The notes beneath the pieces were generated by a model. That model had not been told where the DNA came from. It did no database searches and was given only the letters and a program-made list of their open reading frames with translations. From assembly GCF_902635505.1 (NCBI RefSeq), contig NC_045429.1:425099669-425163668 (forward strand): a DNA stretch of 64,000 nt. The letters are read 5' to 3'. The DNA comes from Sarcophilus harrisii (taxonomy: Eukaryota; Chordata; Mammalia; Dasyuromorphia; Dasyuridae). Positions 49,181 through 60,839 of this stretch are shown here, in pieces; position 1 is the stretch's first letter; each line of letters opens with the position of its first letter. The position numbers were made by a program, and so were the translations under genes.

Positions 49181-49880
49181 TCAGGAAGTCCAACCAGCTA
49201 TTATCAGGCATAACCAAGTCTCAGACTCTCATTTGTATAAAATGATGATGGGGATGGAATTCCTTATCAACCTCTATTGTCGATACCTCAAATCTCTGGG
49301 AATCATTTGAGATATTGATGAGCATATCTTTTAGGTAGGTCTGAGAATTGATCTGCCAGGTATTCCATCTGACTCCTTGACTCCTTCTTCTGGAGCTACT
49401 ACATTTGTCCTTGGTCTTGAGTAGCCCTCAAGGCTGTATTTCTCCTATAAAAGATGTGCCTATGATGAAGCGCTTGCTAAGTCCTTTTCAGGACTGAGCC
49501 CATTATGCCCACTAAGGTACTCTTTCCTTTTTCCTCTCATAGTACTTTACCTTTAATGGCATTTTTCTCCTTACTCTAGATAAACTCTAGTTAGTCTGCT
49601 AAACGCTATGGATCAAACTTGACAATCAATGATTGACTCCTACCTTATGACATATATTGATGGATTCTTCCAAACTTCCAAATTCCTTTCCTTGGTCCTT
49701 TCCTCATAACCCTATTCTATCCCATCTATTTCATATTTGCCACTCTGGGTGCCCATTTTACCTCTGGGACCTTGTCTCCTAAATAAACCTACCCTTTGGG
49801 GAAGAGAATGGCCATTGTGAATTTGTCACATGTTTATTTCAATCTAGGAATTGCTTCCTGACCTCATCAGCAGTAATTAT
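49180..49880 (+). mobile_element. LTR-like repeat, family with TTTC hairpin
   Basis: Plus-strand LTR-like sequence with TATAAAAG near 49446, a hairpin AGTCCTTTTCAGGACT at 49480-49495 and an AATAAA region near 49780, ending after GAATGGCCATTGTGAATTTGTCACA. Copies at about 55395-56065 and 56640-57260. Confidence 0.6.
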
Positions 49881-49914
49881 GGAAGCAATATCAAATGTAA
49901 TGTTCTCTCTAAAA

Positions 49915-50433
49915 CGTAATGTTTTCTGTTGAGATTTTCTTGGGTTCTCTGGGAGCAGCCTTCCTTTCAGCTCAGTAATCACTACAAGTGCAGCCAGGTG
50001 TTAAAGTCCAAATCCTTTATTATATCTTTCCAAGTCCTATATCTTTCATTTGGGACTCGCTAGTTCTGGAGGCCTTTCAGAAGCTTGGTTTCTGCTCTAG
50101 CCTTCAGCCTGCAGCCTTCTGTCCTCTTGTCTCGGAATCTCGGAATTTCCCTGGCTGAGGCTTCGGCTTATATGCTCCACACCGAGTATACACCAATTAT
50201 TATATCACTAGGAAACCATTATGTGTTGTAGGATTAAACCAGTGCTAAACTAGATTTAAACACTGTCTTCTCAATTCCACTTAGTACCTTGTTTCAAGTT
50301 CTTGCCTACAACATCTCCTTGTATAGGAGTAAATCAATCATACTGAACCAGGCTACATTAGTTGTCTCTTATCAATTCCACTCAGTACTTTATAAGAATC
50401 CTTTGTTTAAAGTTCAGCGTTCTGCCCATAACA
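49915..50433 (-). mobile_element. Solo LTR, ERVK-type
   Basis: Close relative of the LTR at 17358-17955; the two align through most of their length, including the poly(A) region and the TGTTATGGGC-type start. Confidence 0.75.
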
Positions 50434-50449
50434 ATAGAACTGGTTAAAA

Positions 50450-51620
50450 ATAACAGTATCAATTCATAGAACACATTGGATTCACAATGCACAGGAAAAA
50501 AGGCATCCAGTTCCCTAGTATTGGAAAATACAAAGATTCCAGCTATTGGGATAAGGACTCATTATTTGACCAAAACAAATGGGAAATTTGGAAAGGAATA
50601 TGGAAAAAAATAGATTAAAACCTCATTCTTCATACTTAGAAGCTTCAAATGTTTCTTGGACCTAGATATAAGAGGTCATATCATAAATGAATTAGAAAAA
50701 CATGGGGAAAAAATTGCCTGTCAGATCTATAAATAGAAGAAAAGTTCATGACTCAGCATGAGATAAAATAGATCACAAAAAACAAAATATGGACAATTTT
50801 GAGAACACAATTAAAAGTTTACACAAATTCAATCAAGTTAAGATTAAAGAAGAAACAATTAAATGTAAAATCTCTGCAGCAAATTTCTGATAGAAATCTC
50901 ATTTCCCAGATATATGAAGAAATGATTGAAACTTTTAAGAATAAGAACTATTTTCCAGCTAAATAATGAAGAATGTGACAAGCTATTCTCACAGGAAGAA
51001 ACCCAGACTATCTATAGCATATGAAAATATGCTCCAAATTACTAGAGAAATGTAAATTAAAATAATTCTGAGATTCTGCCTCACTCTCTCCAGAGTTGAA
51101 AAGATAAAAAGGAAAATAATGTTGGAGGAGCTATGAAAAAATAGGCACAATGATGTGCTCTTTATAGACCCATGAAAGAATACAATCTTTTTCCATTCTG
51201 GGAAACAATTTGGAATTATGCACAGAAATTTATTAAATAGGACTTGCCCTTTGATGGAGATATACTACTGCTAAGCCTATACCACAGAGATCATGGAAAG
51301 AAAAACAGGTTCTTCATACATTAAAAAATATTAATATTTCTTTGTGTAGTGGTGGAAAAGCCTGAGAACTAAGTGCATGACCATCAATTGAGGAAAAGCT
51401 GATTAAGTTATGTTATACCAATGTGATGAAATGTTATTGGGAAATGAAAAATGAAGCTATAATTTCAGAAAGACATGATTTTATGAACTGATGAAGAGTG
51501 AATAGAATCAGAACAATTTACAACTAATATTATAAAAACAATTTTGAAGACTTTTAAAAACTGATGAGTTGAAGCTGAATAATTTCTATAATAAAAATAA
51601 CATTTTAAAATGCAGCAGAG
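50450..51620 (+). mobile_element. L1 ORF2 end and 3' UTR
   Basis: Long decayed plus-strand L1, including GAAATGTAAATTAAAATAATTC, CATTCTGGGAAACAATTTGG and CATCAATTGAGGAAAAGCTG, typical of marsupial L1 3' ends. Confidence 0.7.
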
Positions 51621-51939
51621 CTCAAATTCAATCAGGTTCTACTGAACCAGAAAGCCTAGGAGTATAGGGTTAGAACCCGGATCTGTGATTTCATCAAGAT
51701 AGGAAATTGGTGGTAGCAGCTGTTAAAATTTCAATATAAGCATCTATATTTCAAAAATTAGCAAAAGCTAACAATCAGAGTTCACAGTATTGGTTTAATT
51801 GACTTAAAATTGTGCACAAATATTAATACAGATTAACCTGAATGCCATACATCATTATTTTTTCTTGAAAGCTTTTTGTTAAACATTTATTAATGTACTC
51901 CTAGAACTCTCAGATGAGGAAATTCCTATCAATGCAATT

Positions 51940-52080
51940 TAACTAAAATATTAGAAAGCTGTCAGGGAGCATCTGTGTTAAATGACTTTCCCAGGGTTAT
52001 ACCATCAGTATGTATCAGAGGTGGGATTTGAATCCAAATTTTTAGAGTTTTTAGGTTACCTCTCTAGTGACTACACCCTG
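51940..52080 (-). repeat. MIR-type SINE
   Basis: Antisense core: GTTATACCATCAGTATGTATC, GGTGGGATTTGAATCC. Confidence 0.55.
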
Positions 52081-52249
52081 CTGGATTTATAGAAATAGAA
52101 ACCTTATTAACAACAATAACCACTGTCCAAGACCCAACCAAGCCAAAACTCCAATTAGCAAGTTAGCCAATCAGTAATGAATTTTATGACTTTCTTCTAC
52201 TTCTATATAAAGGGAAGAAGTGTGCTAAGAATCAACATAGGACAATAGA

Positions 52250-52405
52250 ACATTGGCTCTCTAGTCAAAGGGCTGGGGTTTAAATCCTGCATCTGACATT
52301 AGCTGTGTGACCTTGAGGAAGCCACAAAACCCCTTGGAGGGCCCTCTTTTTCCTCATTTTAAAAGGAGATTGCACTGGCTAACCTCATATGCTAGAGGTC
52401 TGTGA
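52250..52405 (+). repeat. MIR-type SINE
   Basis: TTAGCTGTGTGACCTTGAGG and a decayed CCTCATTTTAAAAGGAGAT. Confidence 0.65.
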
Positions 52406-53087
52406 GTCAGTTGTAGATCATCAACAAAATTTCATTTGGCATTGAATAAATATTCCTACTATAGAGTCAATTCAGTTGTCCAGCAAGTTATGAGTCCTCT
52501 CTTGTTTCCAGACAGTCTCACTCTAAGTGGAGCCAAATGACACAAAGAGAGCAAAGTTAAGTGGAAGGATAGCTCACAGGCTGGAGTAATTGTATCTTTG
52601 AGTCACCCAAAGCCCCAAAACACCCAAATCCATCATTTCCTGGATTATGTAGTTATTCCACTTTGCAATATGGAGGAGGTGGCTAACAGATAGACCACTA
52701 GGGGGGTCAGCATTCTTGTATTCAGAGATTTCCTCGAGAAGGTGGACACAGGTGGATGTTAGAAAATGACTAAAGACGATGGTTCAGGATTAAGAAATGA
52801 AAGAGTCCAAAGCTTAACAAATTATAAGCTTCATAGATGTATCTGGTGAATTCTCTCTTCAAGATGAGAATATGAATAAATTGAGATATAGGAATATAAT
52901 TGTTTTGGAAGAAATAGGAAGAGTTCAGAGAAACACAGGGAAGTGAGCTGACCAGGGTAAATGAGCAAAAGCAGGAAAATCATATAAAGTTAAAAAAAAA
53001 AAAAAAAAAAAAAAAGGGGAGTGTCATAGAATGAAAAAGATGTTGGATGTAGAATCAGAAGACCTATCTTCTGATTCTAATCCTGCC

Positions 53088-53340
53088 CACAAAGGCCCAC
53101 CCAGTGAATTTGAGTGTTGGCCTTGATGTCAAGAAGAACTAAGTTAAAATCCAACTTCAGACACTATGTGACCTTGGAAAAGTCACCTATCCTCTTCCTC
53201 AGTTTCCTTGGCTATAAAATGGGGATAATAATAGCACCTACCCCATAGGGATATTGTGAGGATCAAATAAGATAACACTTGTAAAGTGCTTAGTCTAGTG
53301 CTTGGCACTATAAAAACATTAAATTTTATTATTAAAAACA
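53088..53340 (+). repeat. Marsupial tRNA-type SINE
   Basis: CTATGTGACCTTGGAAAAGT, AAAATGGGGATAATAATAGC, TGTGAGGATCAAATAAGATA, then TAAAGTGCTTAG and a poly(A)-like end. Preceded at about 52989-53015 by a poly(A) run. Confidence 0.75.
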
Positions 53341-53749
53341 AATAACTTTGATTACAATGACTACTAATGATTCAATGAATAACCATAATAATGAAATATA
53401 CTATTCATGCCAAAGGATAAAGAGTTTGGAATGAGACATCATTTTCTAGTATTCAGTTACTGAGGATATTTGTTTTACTTAACTGCATATGTGTTATAAC
53501 TTATTCTTCTTTTCCTTTTCCTGTCATTTGGGTAGGAAGGAAAGAAAATTGATTTGTTAATTTTTATTAATTATGAGATGGGGGAGATGCTCCCATAGAA
53601 TCCCATAGAATGTTGCAATTACTAACTTCGTTTGATTGTTTTATTTAACCTCATAGAATGGAAGCAATCTGTGTATCTTTAAAAGTGTAAAAACAAAGCA
53701 TAGCAATAAAAAAAAAAAGAAATGCATATGACTTTACCATAAAAAAACT

Positions 53750-53915
53750 GCATCATTGCCATCTTCTTAGCTGCTGTATCCTAAGAACAATGGTACCTTA
53801 CCCTTTGACCTTCAGCTGAAACCTCGTATATGTGTTTTCTCCTTTATTAGAAAGTGAACTTCTTGAGAGCAGAGATGGTTGTATCTTCAGGTCTTTGTGA
53901 TAGTAAAGCGCTTTT
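53750..53915 (+). mobile_element. L2 3' end
   Basis: AAAGTGAACTTCTTGAGAGC AGAGATGG-type L2 tail. Confidence 0.5.
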
Positions 53916-54039
53916 TTTTTTTTTTTTTTCCATTTAAAAAATGAAAAAAAAACCCAAGCAAATGACAACTTGGAGGAAAAAATGAATACTAAAAAAATTA
54001 CAATACCCATATCAATGAAGGAATAAATAGAGTAAGAAA

Positions 54040-55390
54040 CTCAGTATCAGAAAAAGAAGTGGAACAAGCCATAAATTCGTAACTGAAAAAAAAAAAATCC
54101 AGGACCAGAAGATTTACATGTAAATTCCATCAAATATTTAATTCCAGTTATTTCCAATTCTTAAAAAATTGATTCCAATTCTTAAAGAATTGTATTCCAA
54201 TTCTTAAAAAAATGTTTGCAATGACAAAAAAGTGCACTCTTCCACTATCCTTTTATGATACAAATATGATATTGCTCCGTAATGCACAGAAAGGCAAAAA
54301 GAGAAAGAAACTGCAGAGCAACATTCCTACTGAACCCTGATATGTTTAAAAAAAAATAATTTAACAAGTTCTTTAAAACAGTATTTAGAAGTATATATTG
54401 TAACCAGGTAGTGATTCAATTTTAAATGAATTTTATGAAATTCAATATGAATTCATAAAATGAATTTAAATGGAGACTATTTTATAACAAGAAACTAACT
54501 ATAATAAACCATATTAGCAATATAACAATAAAAACTACACAATTATGCCAATAGATGCTAAAAAAGCTTTTGATGGAACATTCATTTTTATTAAAAACTG
54601 TAGGGACTAATTCTGGAGAAACTGAGGCAAGATAGAGATTAGTGTTTTTAATATTTTATTTGGATTTCTGAGGAGAGATTGTGCTGGGGGCATGTTGCCC
54701 CCAAGGCTGATGTCTCAAAGCACCCAGCAGCAAATGAGTTCTCAATGACGATATATAGCTCTAAACTCCAGTAGCTAAACAAAGGCAGGGGAGGACTGGA
54801 GTCCAAACTCTGGTGAGCAGGAATCTCCAGGCAGTGACCATCAATCCGGTTCTCACAGGTTGGGGGTAGGACCACAAATTCTTACCAGGAAGTCTGAAAT
54901 TTAGAATTATAAACAATGCCAATTAGGTATCTGAGGTAGGACATCTGGAGTTTTATCTTCTGGAATGTCAGATCTCCACAGCCCTAATTATCTCAGTTCT
55001 AATGGGCAGAAAAGGGGGGAACCAGGGAAACTGAGGCAGAACAATAAAAGGGAACTGTTGCAAACAAAACTATGGGAATAAATGTACATTCCTCAGGATA
55101 GGACATAGAGTTCACTTTCATACAAAAGCATTTTATGTAATGAAGAAAAGTTAGAATCTTTCCCAATAAAAGCAGGAGTAAAACAAGGATGCAACCCACA
55201 GTGTGATCACTGTCATTAAAATGCCAGCTATAAGAAAAAGAAATTGGAATAATAATAAGAAAAGAAGAGACACAAATATGTTTTTTTTTTCAATTGAATG
55301 GCTTTATATAGAGAAAAATTAGATTAAAATTAATTGAAATAATAACTTCAACAAAATGGCGGGATATAAGATGAATTAATGTAAATCTTC
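54040..55390 (+). mobile_element. L1 ORF2 fragment, split by an LTR
   Basis: L1 reverse-transcriptase region before (54040-54598) and after (55063-55390) the LTR at 54599-55062. The codons for IDAKKAF and AGVKQGC mark conserved RT motifs. Confidence 0.65.
54599..55062 (-). mobile_element. Solo LTR inserted in L1 ORF2
   Basis: Minus-strand copy of the LTR family ending ...CTCAGTTTCTC...TACA. L1 ORF2-like sequence lies on both sides on the plus strand (IDAKKAF-type codons before, AGVKQGC-type codons after), which dates the LTR as younger than the L1. Confidence 0.75.
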
Positions 55391-55394
55391 AGAA

Positions 55395-56065
55395 TACCTG
55401 ATATGGCCTATGTTCTTCCCCAGTCAGGAAGAAGCCCAAATGGCTTCCCAGATTATCCTGTTTCTATAGAATGTGAAGTTAATAATGTGAGTCTATTGTT
55501 AATTCATCCATTTTATCTTCAATTTAGTTAGCATCTTTAAAGATAGTTACAACCTTGAGACAACCGTGATGGGAACTTAGCTTTCCCCAACTGTTTTATT
55601 ATAATAAATTAAGATAGTCATAATGTAACCCCTTATAGACCCTAATTGCTTACAAAAAAGAAGTTAGCTTTCCCAGACTATCTTCGTGCATTCCACCTGG
55701 TCTTTGCCTGGGAAACCCCCAAAGCCATATTTCCCATACAAAATAACTGATTATGATGAAGAACTTAGAAAAGTTCTTTTTAGGACTAAGCCCACTATGA
55801 GGATATGAGGATACTCTCTCTTTCCCTCCTTTTAGTGGCCATTCCCTCTAATGGTGGCTTTTTCTTTACTCTGGCTAACCCCTGGTTAGTCTTAACTATA
55901 CGTTCTTGTAATTACGTTCATATTTGGCACTCTTCGTCCCTATTTTGCCTCATTTTTATCTGTAACCTCTTCTGGAAAAAAAACAAAAAACCTGCCTCTT
56001 GTCAAAGAGAATGACCATTGTGAATTTGTCATATGTTTATTTCAAACTAGGAACTCCCCAAATCC
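55395..56065 (+). mobile_element. LTR-like repeat, second copy
   Basis: Related to 49180-49880: shared central part (ACTAAGCCCACTATG, then CTAACCCCTGGTTAG) and the same end (GAATGACCATTGTGAATTTG). Its hairpin is degenerate. Confidence 0.55.
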
Positions 56066-56116
56066 ATCTTACCTATGTTTAACCAACAAAATCTAACAAG
56101 AAAGTCATTTAAAATA

Positions 56117-56275
56117 ATGGAATTAGGCATCTATTTGGTTTAGTGGATAGAGCACCAACCCTGAAGTCGGTAGGACTTCAGTTCAAATTTGACCTCAGAC
56201 ATTTAATACTTAATAGCTGTGTGACCCTGGGCAAGTCACCTAACCCCAATTGCCTCAGCAAATAAAAAAAAAACA
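56117..56275 (+). repeat. MAR1-type SINE, well preserved
   Basis: The best preserved SINE here: GTGGATAGAGCACCAACCCT, GTTCAAATTTGACCTCAGAC, TAGCTGTGTGACCCTGGGCA, CCCAATTGCCTCAGC and a poly(A) tail. This family supports a marsupial source. Confidence 0.88.
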
Positions 56276-56639
56276 ACAACTTTTTTTTTGTCTTTCAAAA
56301 AATCATTTCTCAACTTTCTAAAGTCCTTGGCACTAGATCTGGCATCCCAGAAGATAAGTACTATCTTCTCTCACTTACCTGTCTGATTATTCCTCCTCAA
56401 TCTCCTTTGGGCTACTTTCCAGATCTGACTTAATAATTGTAGGTGTTCCTCCAAGGCTTTGCCTTGCACTCCTTTCTCTTCTCTTTTCTCTATATTTCAT
56501 TTGATGATATATGTTTCCATGAATTCAATAATAATTCTCACTTATTTATGTATCTCTAATCTCTGACCTCTAGCCTCACATTTCTAACTAAATACCTTTG
56601 ATGAGGTCCTAAATGGTGTTTTAGACCAAGAGAAACTGA

Positions 56640-57260
56640 AGAATTGACCCCTGAGGCAAGCAGGCAGAAGTCTGATAGAGATCAGTTTAGCTCCCCGGTC
56701 CCACCCTTTAGGGAGGTGATCCATTCTAAAATCCAAGTTATGTCAAACTCCTGAGACCCTTCCGCCTCCCCTCCCGGCCACAGAAATCCTAGTCATGTCC
56801 CTGAGGTTCAGTTTTCCCTATAAAATCTAGTTATGGACCAAGCCATGACTGCTATCCTCCTTTGAGTCAGCTTGCCACTGACACTCTGACTTGTGTCTTT
56901 CTCCTTATCTCTCCCCCTCCATACTGTGTGCTATCTCCTCTAACTCCGCTCTGCTTCCCAACCCCACTCCTTCTCTTTATACCTAACTCTTTTAGGGTAC
57001 TAAGTCCCTTTGGGGATTTAGCCTGCCGGCTAAGGGCATACTCCAACTTCACGGGGTACTTCATTTCTACTGGGTAATTGTGAGTTCCACTGAGGAACTT
57101 GTCTTGCATATGTTCTCCCATCTCTATTTCTTATTTACCATTCCCAGTGGCCCAATTATATCCCTTCATTTTGTTTATAACATCTTCCCTAAATAAATCT
57201 ACCTTTTGCAAAGAGAATGGCCATTGTGAATGCTTCACGTGACCAAACCCCAACTTTTGG
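56640..57260 (+). mobile_element. LTR-like repeat, third copy
   Basis: Ends with CAAAGAGAATGGCCATTGTGAATG as in the other two copies and has AATAAA near 57194. Its body is pyrimidine-rich and diverged. Confidence 0.5.
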
Positions 57261-57539
57261 TGCTGAACCCCACATCATAGTTCATATCACCTTTTATACA
57301 TCTTTAAGTGGATGTCATGTAGACATATGTAAACTATACATAACCAAAACCAAACTCATTTTCTTTCCTCCCCAAATTCTCCTCTTTTCCAAACATCCTT
57401 ATTGCCAACATCATAGCCATCCTCCAAACTATCCAGTCTGGCAAACTATTATGCTCACCTCCTCACTCTTTTAAGCTTTTAAGTACCCCTTCTCCCTGCC
57501 CTCTCCCCTCCCCCCCCATATATATACCCAGTTACCAAG

Positions 57540-58300
57540 TCTTGTTGAGTCTACTCTACATACACCTCTCCTTTATGTGCTCTCCTCTCCTATTCTGAAT
57601 CCACCCTGCTACTAGTTCTCATCATTCCAAGCTTGCAGTAGCCTACTGGTTGGTCTCCCTTCCTCAAATCACAGTCCACATTTATTCATCCGTCAAATTG
57701 ATTTTCCTGAAGTTCTATTGCTTAAAAACGTGTCATTGACAGGCAGCTGGGTAGTACAGATGGTAGAGTGCTGGGACAAGCGTCAGAAACAGTTCAAATT
57801 TATCCTCAGACCACTTGTTGTGTGACCCTGAACAAGTCACTTAACATCTCTCTGTCTCAGTTTTATCAACTGCAAATTGGGAATCACAATAGCATCTAGC
57901 TGTTATAAAGATCCAGTTAGATGCTAAGTTCTTAGCAAAGTACCTAGCCCAAAGTAAGTGCTTAATTAAATGTTTACTTCATTCTATGGCACTCCTACCG
58001 TCTATTCAATAAACTCCAGAACTGCTTATAAAGATCAAATATACAACCAACTATTTGGCTTTTAAAGTCTTTTCTAACTTGGCTTCCTGCTCTACTTCTG
58101 CTCTTTTTATGCCTTCTTGAATCCAGACATTTTCATGGAGAATTCTCATTCTCTCAGAGAACTCTCTCTCCTCCTTATTTCCACCTTCTGGCTTTCTTCA
58201 GGTTTCAGAGAAAATCCTATCTTCTCAAGAAAGTTTTCTGGGTGCTCCTTAAATTTAGTCCCTTCCCTCTAAGATTATCTCATATGAATTTGTGTGTCAT
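57540..58300 (+). mobile_element. L2-type LINE 3' end, split by a SINE
   Basis: L2 tail before 57735 and after 57990 (CAATAAACTCCAGAACTGC, CTTGAATCCAGACATTTTC, CTTTCTTCAGGTTTCAGAG). Confidence 0.6.
57738..57985 (+). repeat. tRNA-type SINE nested in L2
   Basis: AGGCAGCTGGGTAGTACAGA start, TTGTGTGACCCTGAACAAGT, then TAAGTGCTTAATTAAATGTT end. Confidence 0.75.
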
Positions 58301-58394
58301 GTGTGTTGTTTATGTGCTGTTCCCTTGAGAGCAATGACAATTCTTTGCCCTATTCTGGGGGGCAGGAGGAAAAAAGAAGACCCAAAGTCCACCT

Positions 58395-58500
58395 ACAAAA
58401 CAAGCAATAAACATTTATTAAGGAACTACTATGTGCCAGGCACTCTGTTGAGAGCTGAGATAAAGTTCCTGCCTTCAAGAAGCTTACAATCTAATGGGAG
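58395..58500 (+). repeat. L2/Mon1-like piece
   Basis: ACATTTATTAAGGAACTACTATG then CAGGCACTCTGTTGAGAGCT and AGAAGCTTACAATCTAATGG. Confidence 0.55.
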
Positions 58501-58788
58501 AAGACATGCTATGGAAGAAAGCTAAAGTGGAGGAAGAAGGGTAGCAGCCAGAGGGGGCTGGTAGAGGGGCATAATGATGGTGGAGTCCAAACCAAACAAA
58601 GCAGCTGGTAAGAAATGAAGAGCTGGCTGCAATTCTGAGTCTTCTTTTAAGGGAGGCCTGGGATGGGAAAATTTTTTGCTCTACCAAATGTCTACCAAAG
58701 ACATTGAAGTCCTATAAGTACCAAAGTTGAAGCAATTTCTATAATGGTGTTTCCTGGTAATGCATTTAGGGTGGGAGAGAAGTTACGT

Positions 58789-59324
58789 TGTGCCATAGTT
58801 CCGGTTTATTTTCCTGCCTCACTTTCCCTAATGGTCCTGCCTCAGTTTCCCTCAATTGTTTTGCCTCAATCCCTCTAGTTGCAACCCTCTTTTTCTGCCA
58901 ATTAGAACTGAGATAATTAGGGATGTGAAGATCTGGCATTCCAGAAGATAAAACTCCAGATGTCCTATCTCAGATACCTAATTGGTATCCTCTAAATTTC
59001 AGACTTCCTATCTCCAGGTGGACATCTCCTTAACCACCAGTTAGCAAGAAATTATGGTCCTGCCCCCCAACCTGTCACAACCGGATTGATGGTCTCTGCC
59101 TGGAGATTCTGGCTCATCAGAGTTTGGACTCCACCCCACTTTTGTGTATCCGAGCTTAGAGTCATTTATATGTCACTGAGAACTCACATTCGCTGCTGCT
59201 CAGGGCTTTGGACATCAACCCTGGAGGCAACATGCCCCTAGCACAATCTCTCCTTCTCAGAAATCCAAATAAAACATTAAAAACTCTCTAATCTCTATCT
59301 TGCCTCAGTTTCTCTGGCATTACA
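58789..59324 (+). mobile_element. Solo LTR, first of three in a row
   Basis: Starts TGTGCCATAG, ends CTCTGGCATTACA. Contains AATAAAAC-type poly(A) sequence near 59267. Confidence 0.78.
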
Positions 59325-59419
59325 GTTAAAGCTAGTGAGAGGAGATGATGATGATGATGGAGTTGAAAGCATGCAGAGCACCTGGTGGGAAAAACATGAT
59401 AGGTTTTATAATATCTCAG

Positions 59420-59933
59420 TGTTTCCCCTCCTCAGTTTCTCTGAATTGTAATACCTTAGTTTCCTGCCTCAATTTCCCTGAATTGTTCTGCCTCAGTTTT
59501 CCATATAGCCACCCCCAACCCCCCTTCCTGACCATTAAGACTGAGAGAATTAGGGCCTCTGAGCTCTGGCCACTCTCACATTCCAAAGAATCATAAAACT
59601 CCAGATGGCTTATCTCAAATCCCCGGATGGTTCTCACTGTCTTTTTGGCCTTTGACCACCTTCTTGACCCCCAACCCTGTCAGAATTAAAAATGGTTCTT
59701 CTTGGAATTTTCACTCATCCAGTGCTCTGCTCCCCCTCTCCCCCCCTTGCCTAAACAAAGGCTTATAAAAGTCTCTGGAATTAGGTGCTGGGGGCTGAAT
59801 GCTTTGAGACAAGAGTCCCATTCAGACAGCTGGGGGCCGGACATGGATCCTGTTCTGCCGCTAGTCCAGATTATCCACTTTTAAAATACTAAAAACCTAA
59901 TCTCTATCATACCTCAGTTTCTCCAGCATTATA
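59420..59933 (+). mobile_element. Solo LTR, second of three in a row
   Basis: Diverged member of the family at 58789, with CTCAGTTTCTCC...ATTATA end and a TATAAAAG near 59763. Confidence 0.7.
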
Positions 59934-59984
59934 GGTTTTCTTTTAGGTGGGTAGTAAAACCTTGATAACTTGGTGAAATAATTA

Positions 59985-60473
59985 TGTTGAGCCAATTAGG
60001 ACTGGAAATTGAGCTTAAAAAAAAAAAGCCCAGGAAAAACCTTGAAGCTCTGACCAACTTTACATTATCACTGTGTTATAAACTCCAGGTGCATTATCTT
60101 GATCCTTGCTAGGATAAATCCCCCTCCTTTTGAGTATTGCTCCTTGACTCAATGTCTCCTGTCCTTGACCTTCTTATCTTGACCCCTATTCTGTCAGGAT
60201 TCAGTTATTATCCTTTCCTGGAATTATGGCTTGTCCTTCTTCTCAGTGTCCTCACCTCCTCCTTATCTGCCTTTGTTTCCCCTATAAAATTGTATATTCA
60301 GGTTATATATTCTGTTTGCAAACCCTAGTTAGCTAAAACTCTATAGAAATTCCCTGCCTCCGTTTATCTGGACCAAATGCTTTGCACAAGAGTTCCATGC
60401 AGTCAGCAAGCTTAAACTCCACATTAAAGATTAAAAACTAATCTCTGCTTTCCTCAGTTTCTCTGATATCACA
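59985..60473 (+). mobile_element. Solo LTR, third of three in a row
   Basis: Second copy of the LTR that lies at 25051-25536, with the same end (CTCTGATATCACA) and body. Confidence 0.78.
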
Positions 60474-60839
60474 ACTACAGAAGTTTAAAAATATATATAA
60501 TTGAAAAACACTATTTGACTAAAGTTAAATGACAAATATTAGAAAAAATATTAAATGCTCACAGGTAAAGCTGACAAAATAAAAACTAAAATACATGCTA
60601 AATTAGTTTATTCAGTGCTGTAGCAAACTTTTAAAATATTTTGTAGACCCAGGGTGAAAAAACCAACAAAAAATTCATAAGAGGAACAAAAGAGATCTAG
60701 AACCCACAAGGGTAATGATGAAAAAAGAGGGAAGGAAAGGAGTTGAATAGTACCAGTTCTCATCTACTCATTTAACCCAACTGTACTAATAAGCAGTAAT
60801 CATGTAAATGAGTTGGTACTTTTTTTAAAGAGAGCAGTC

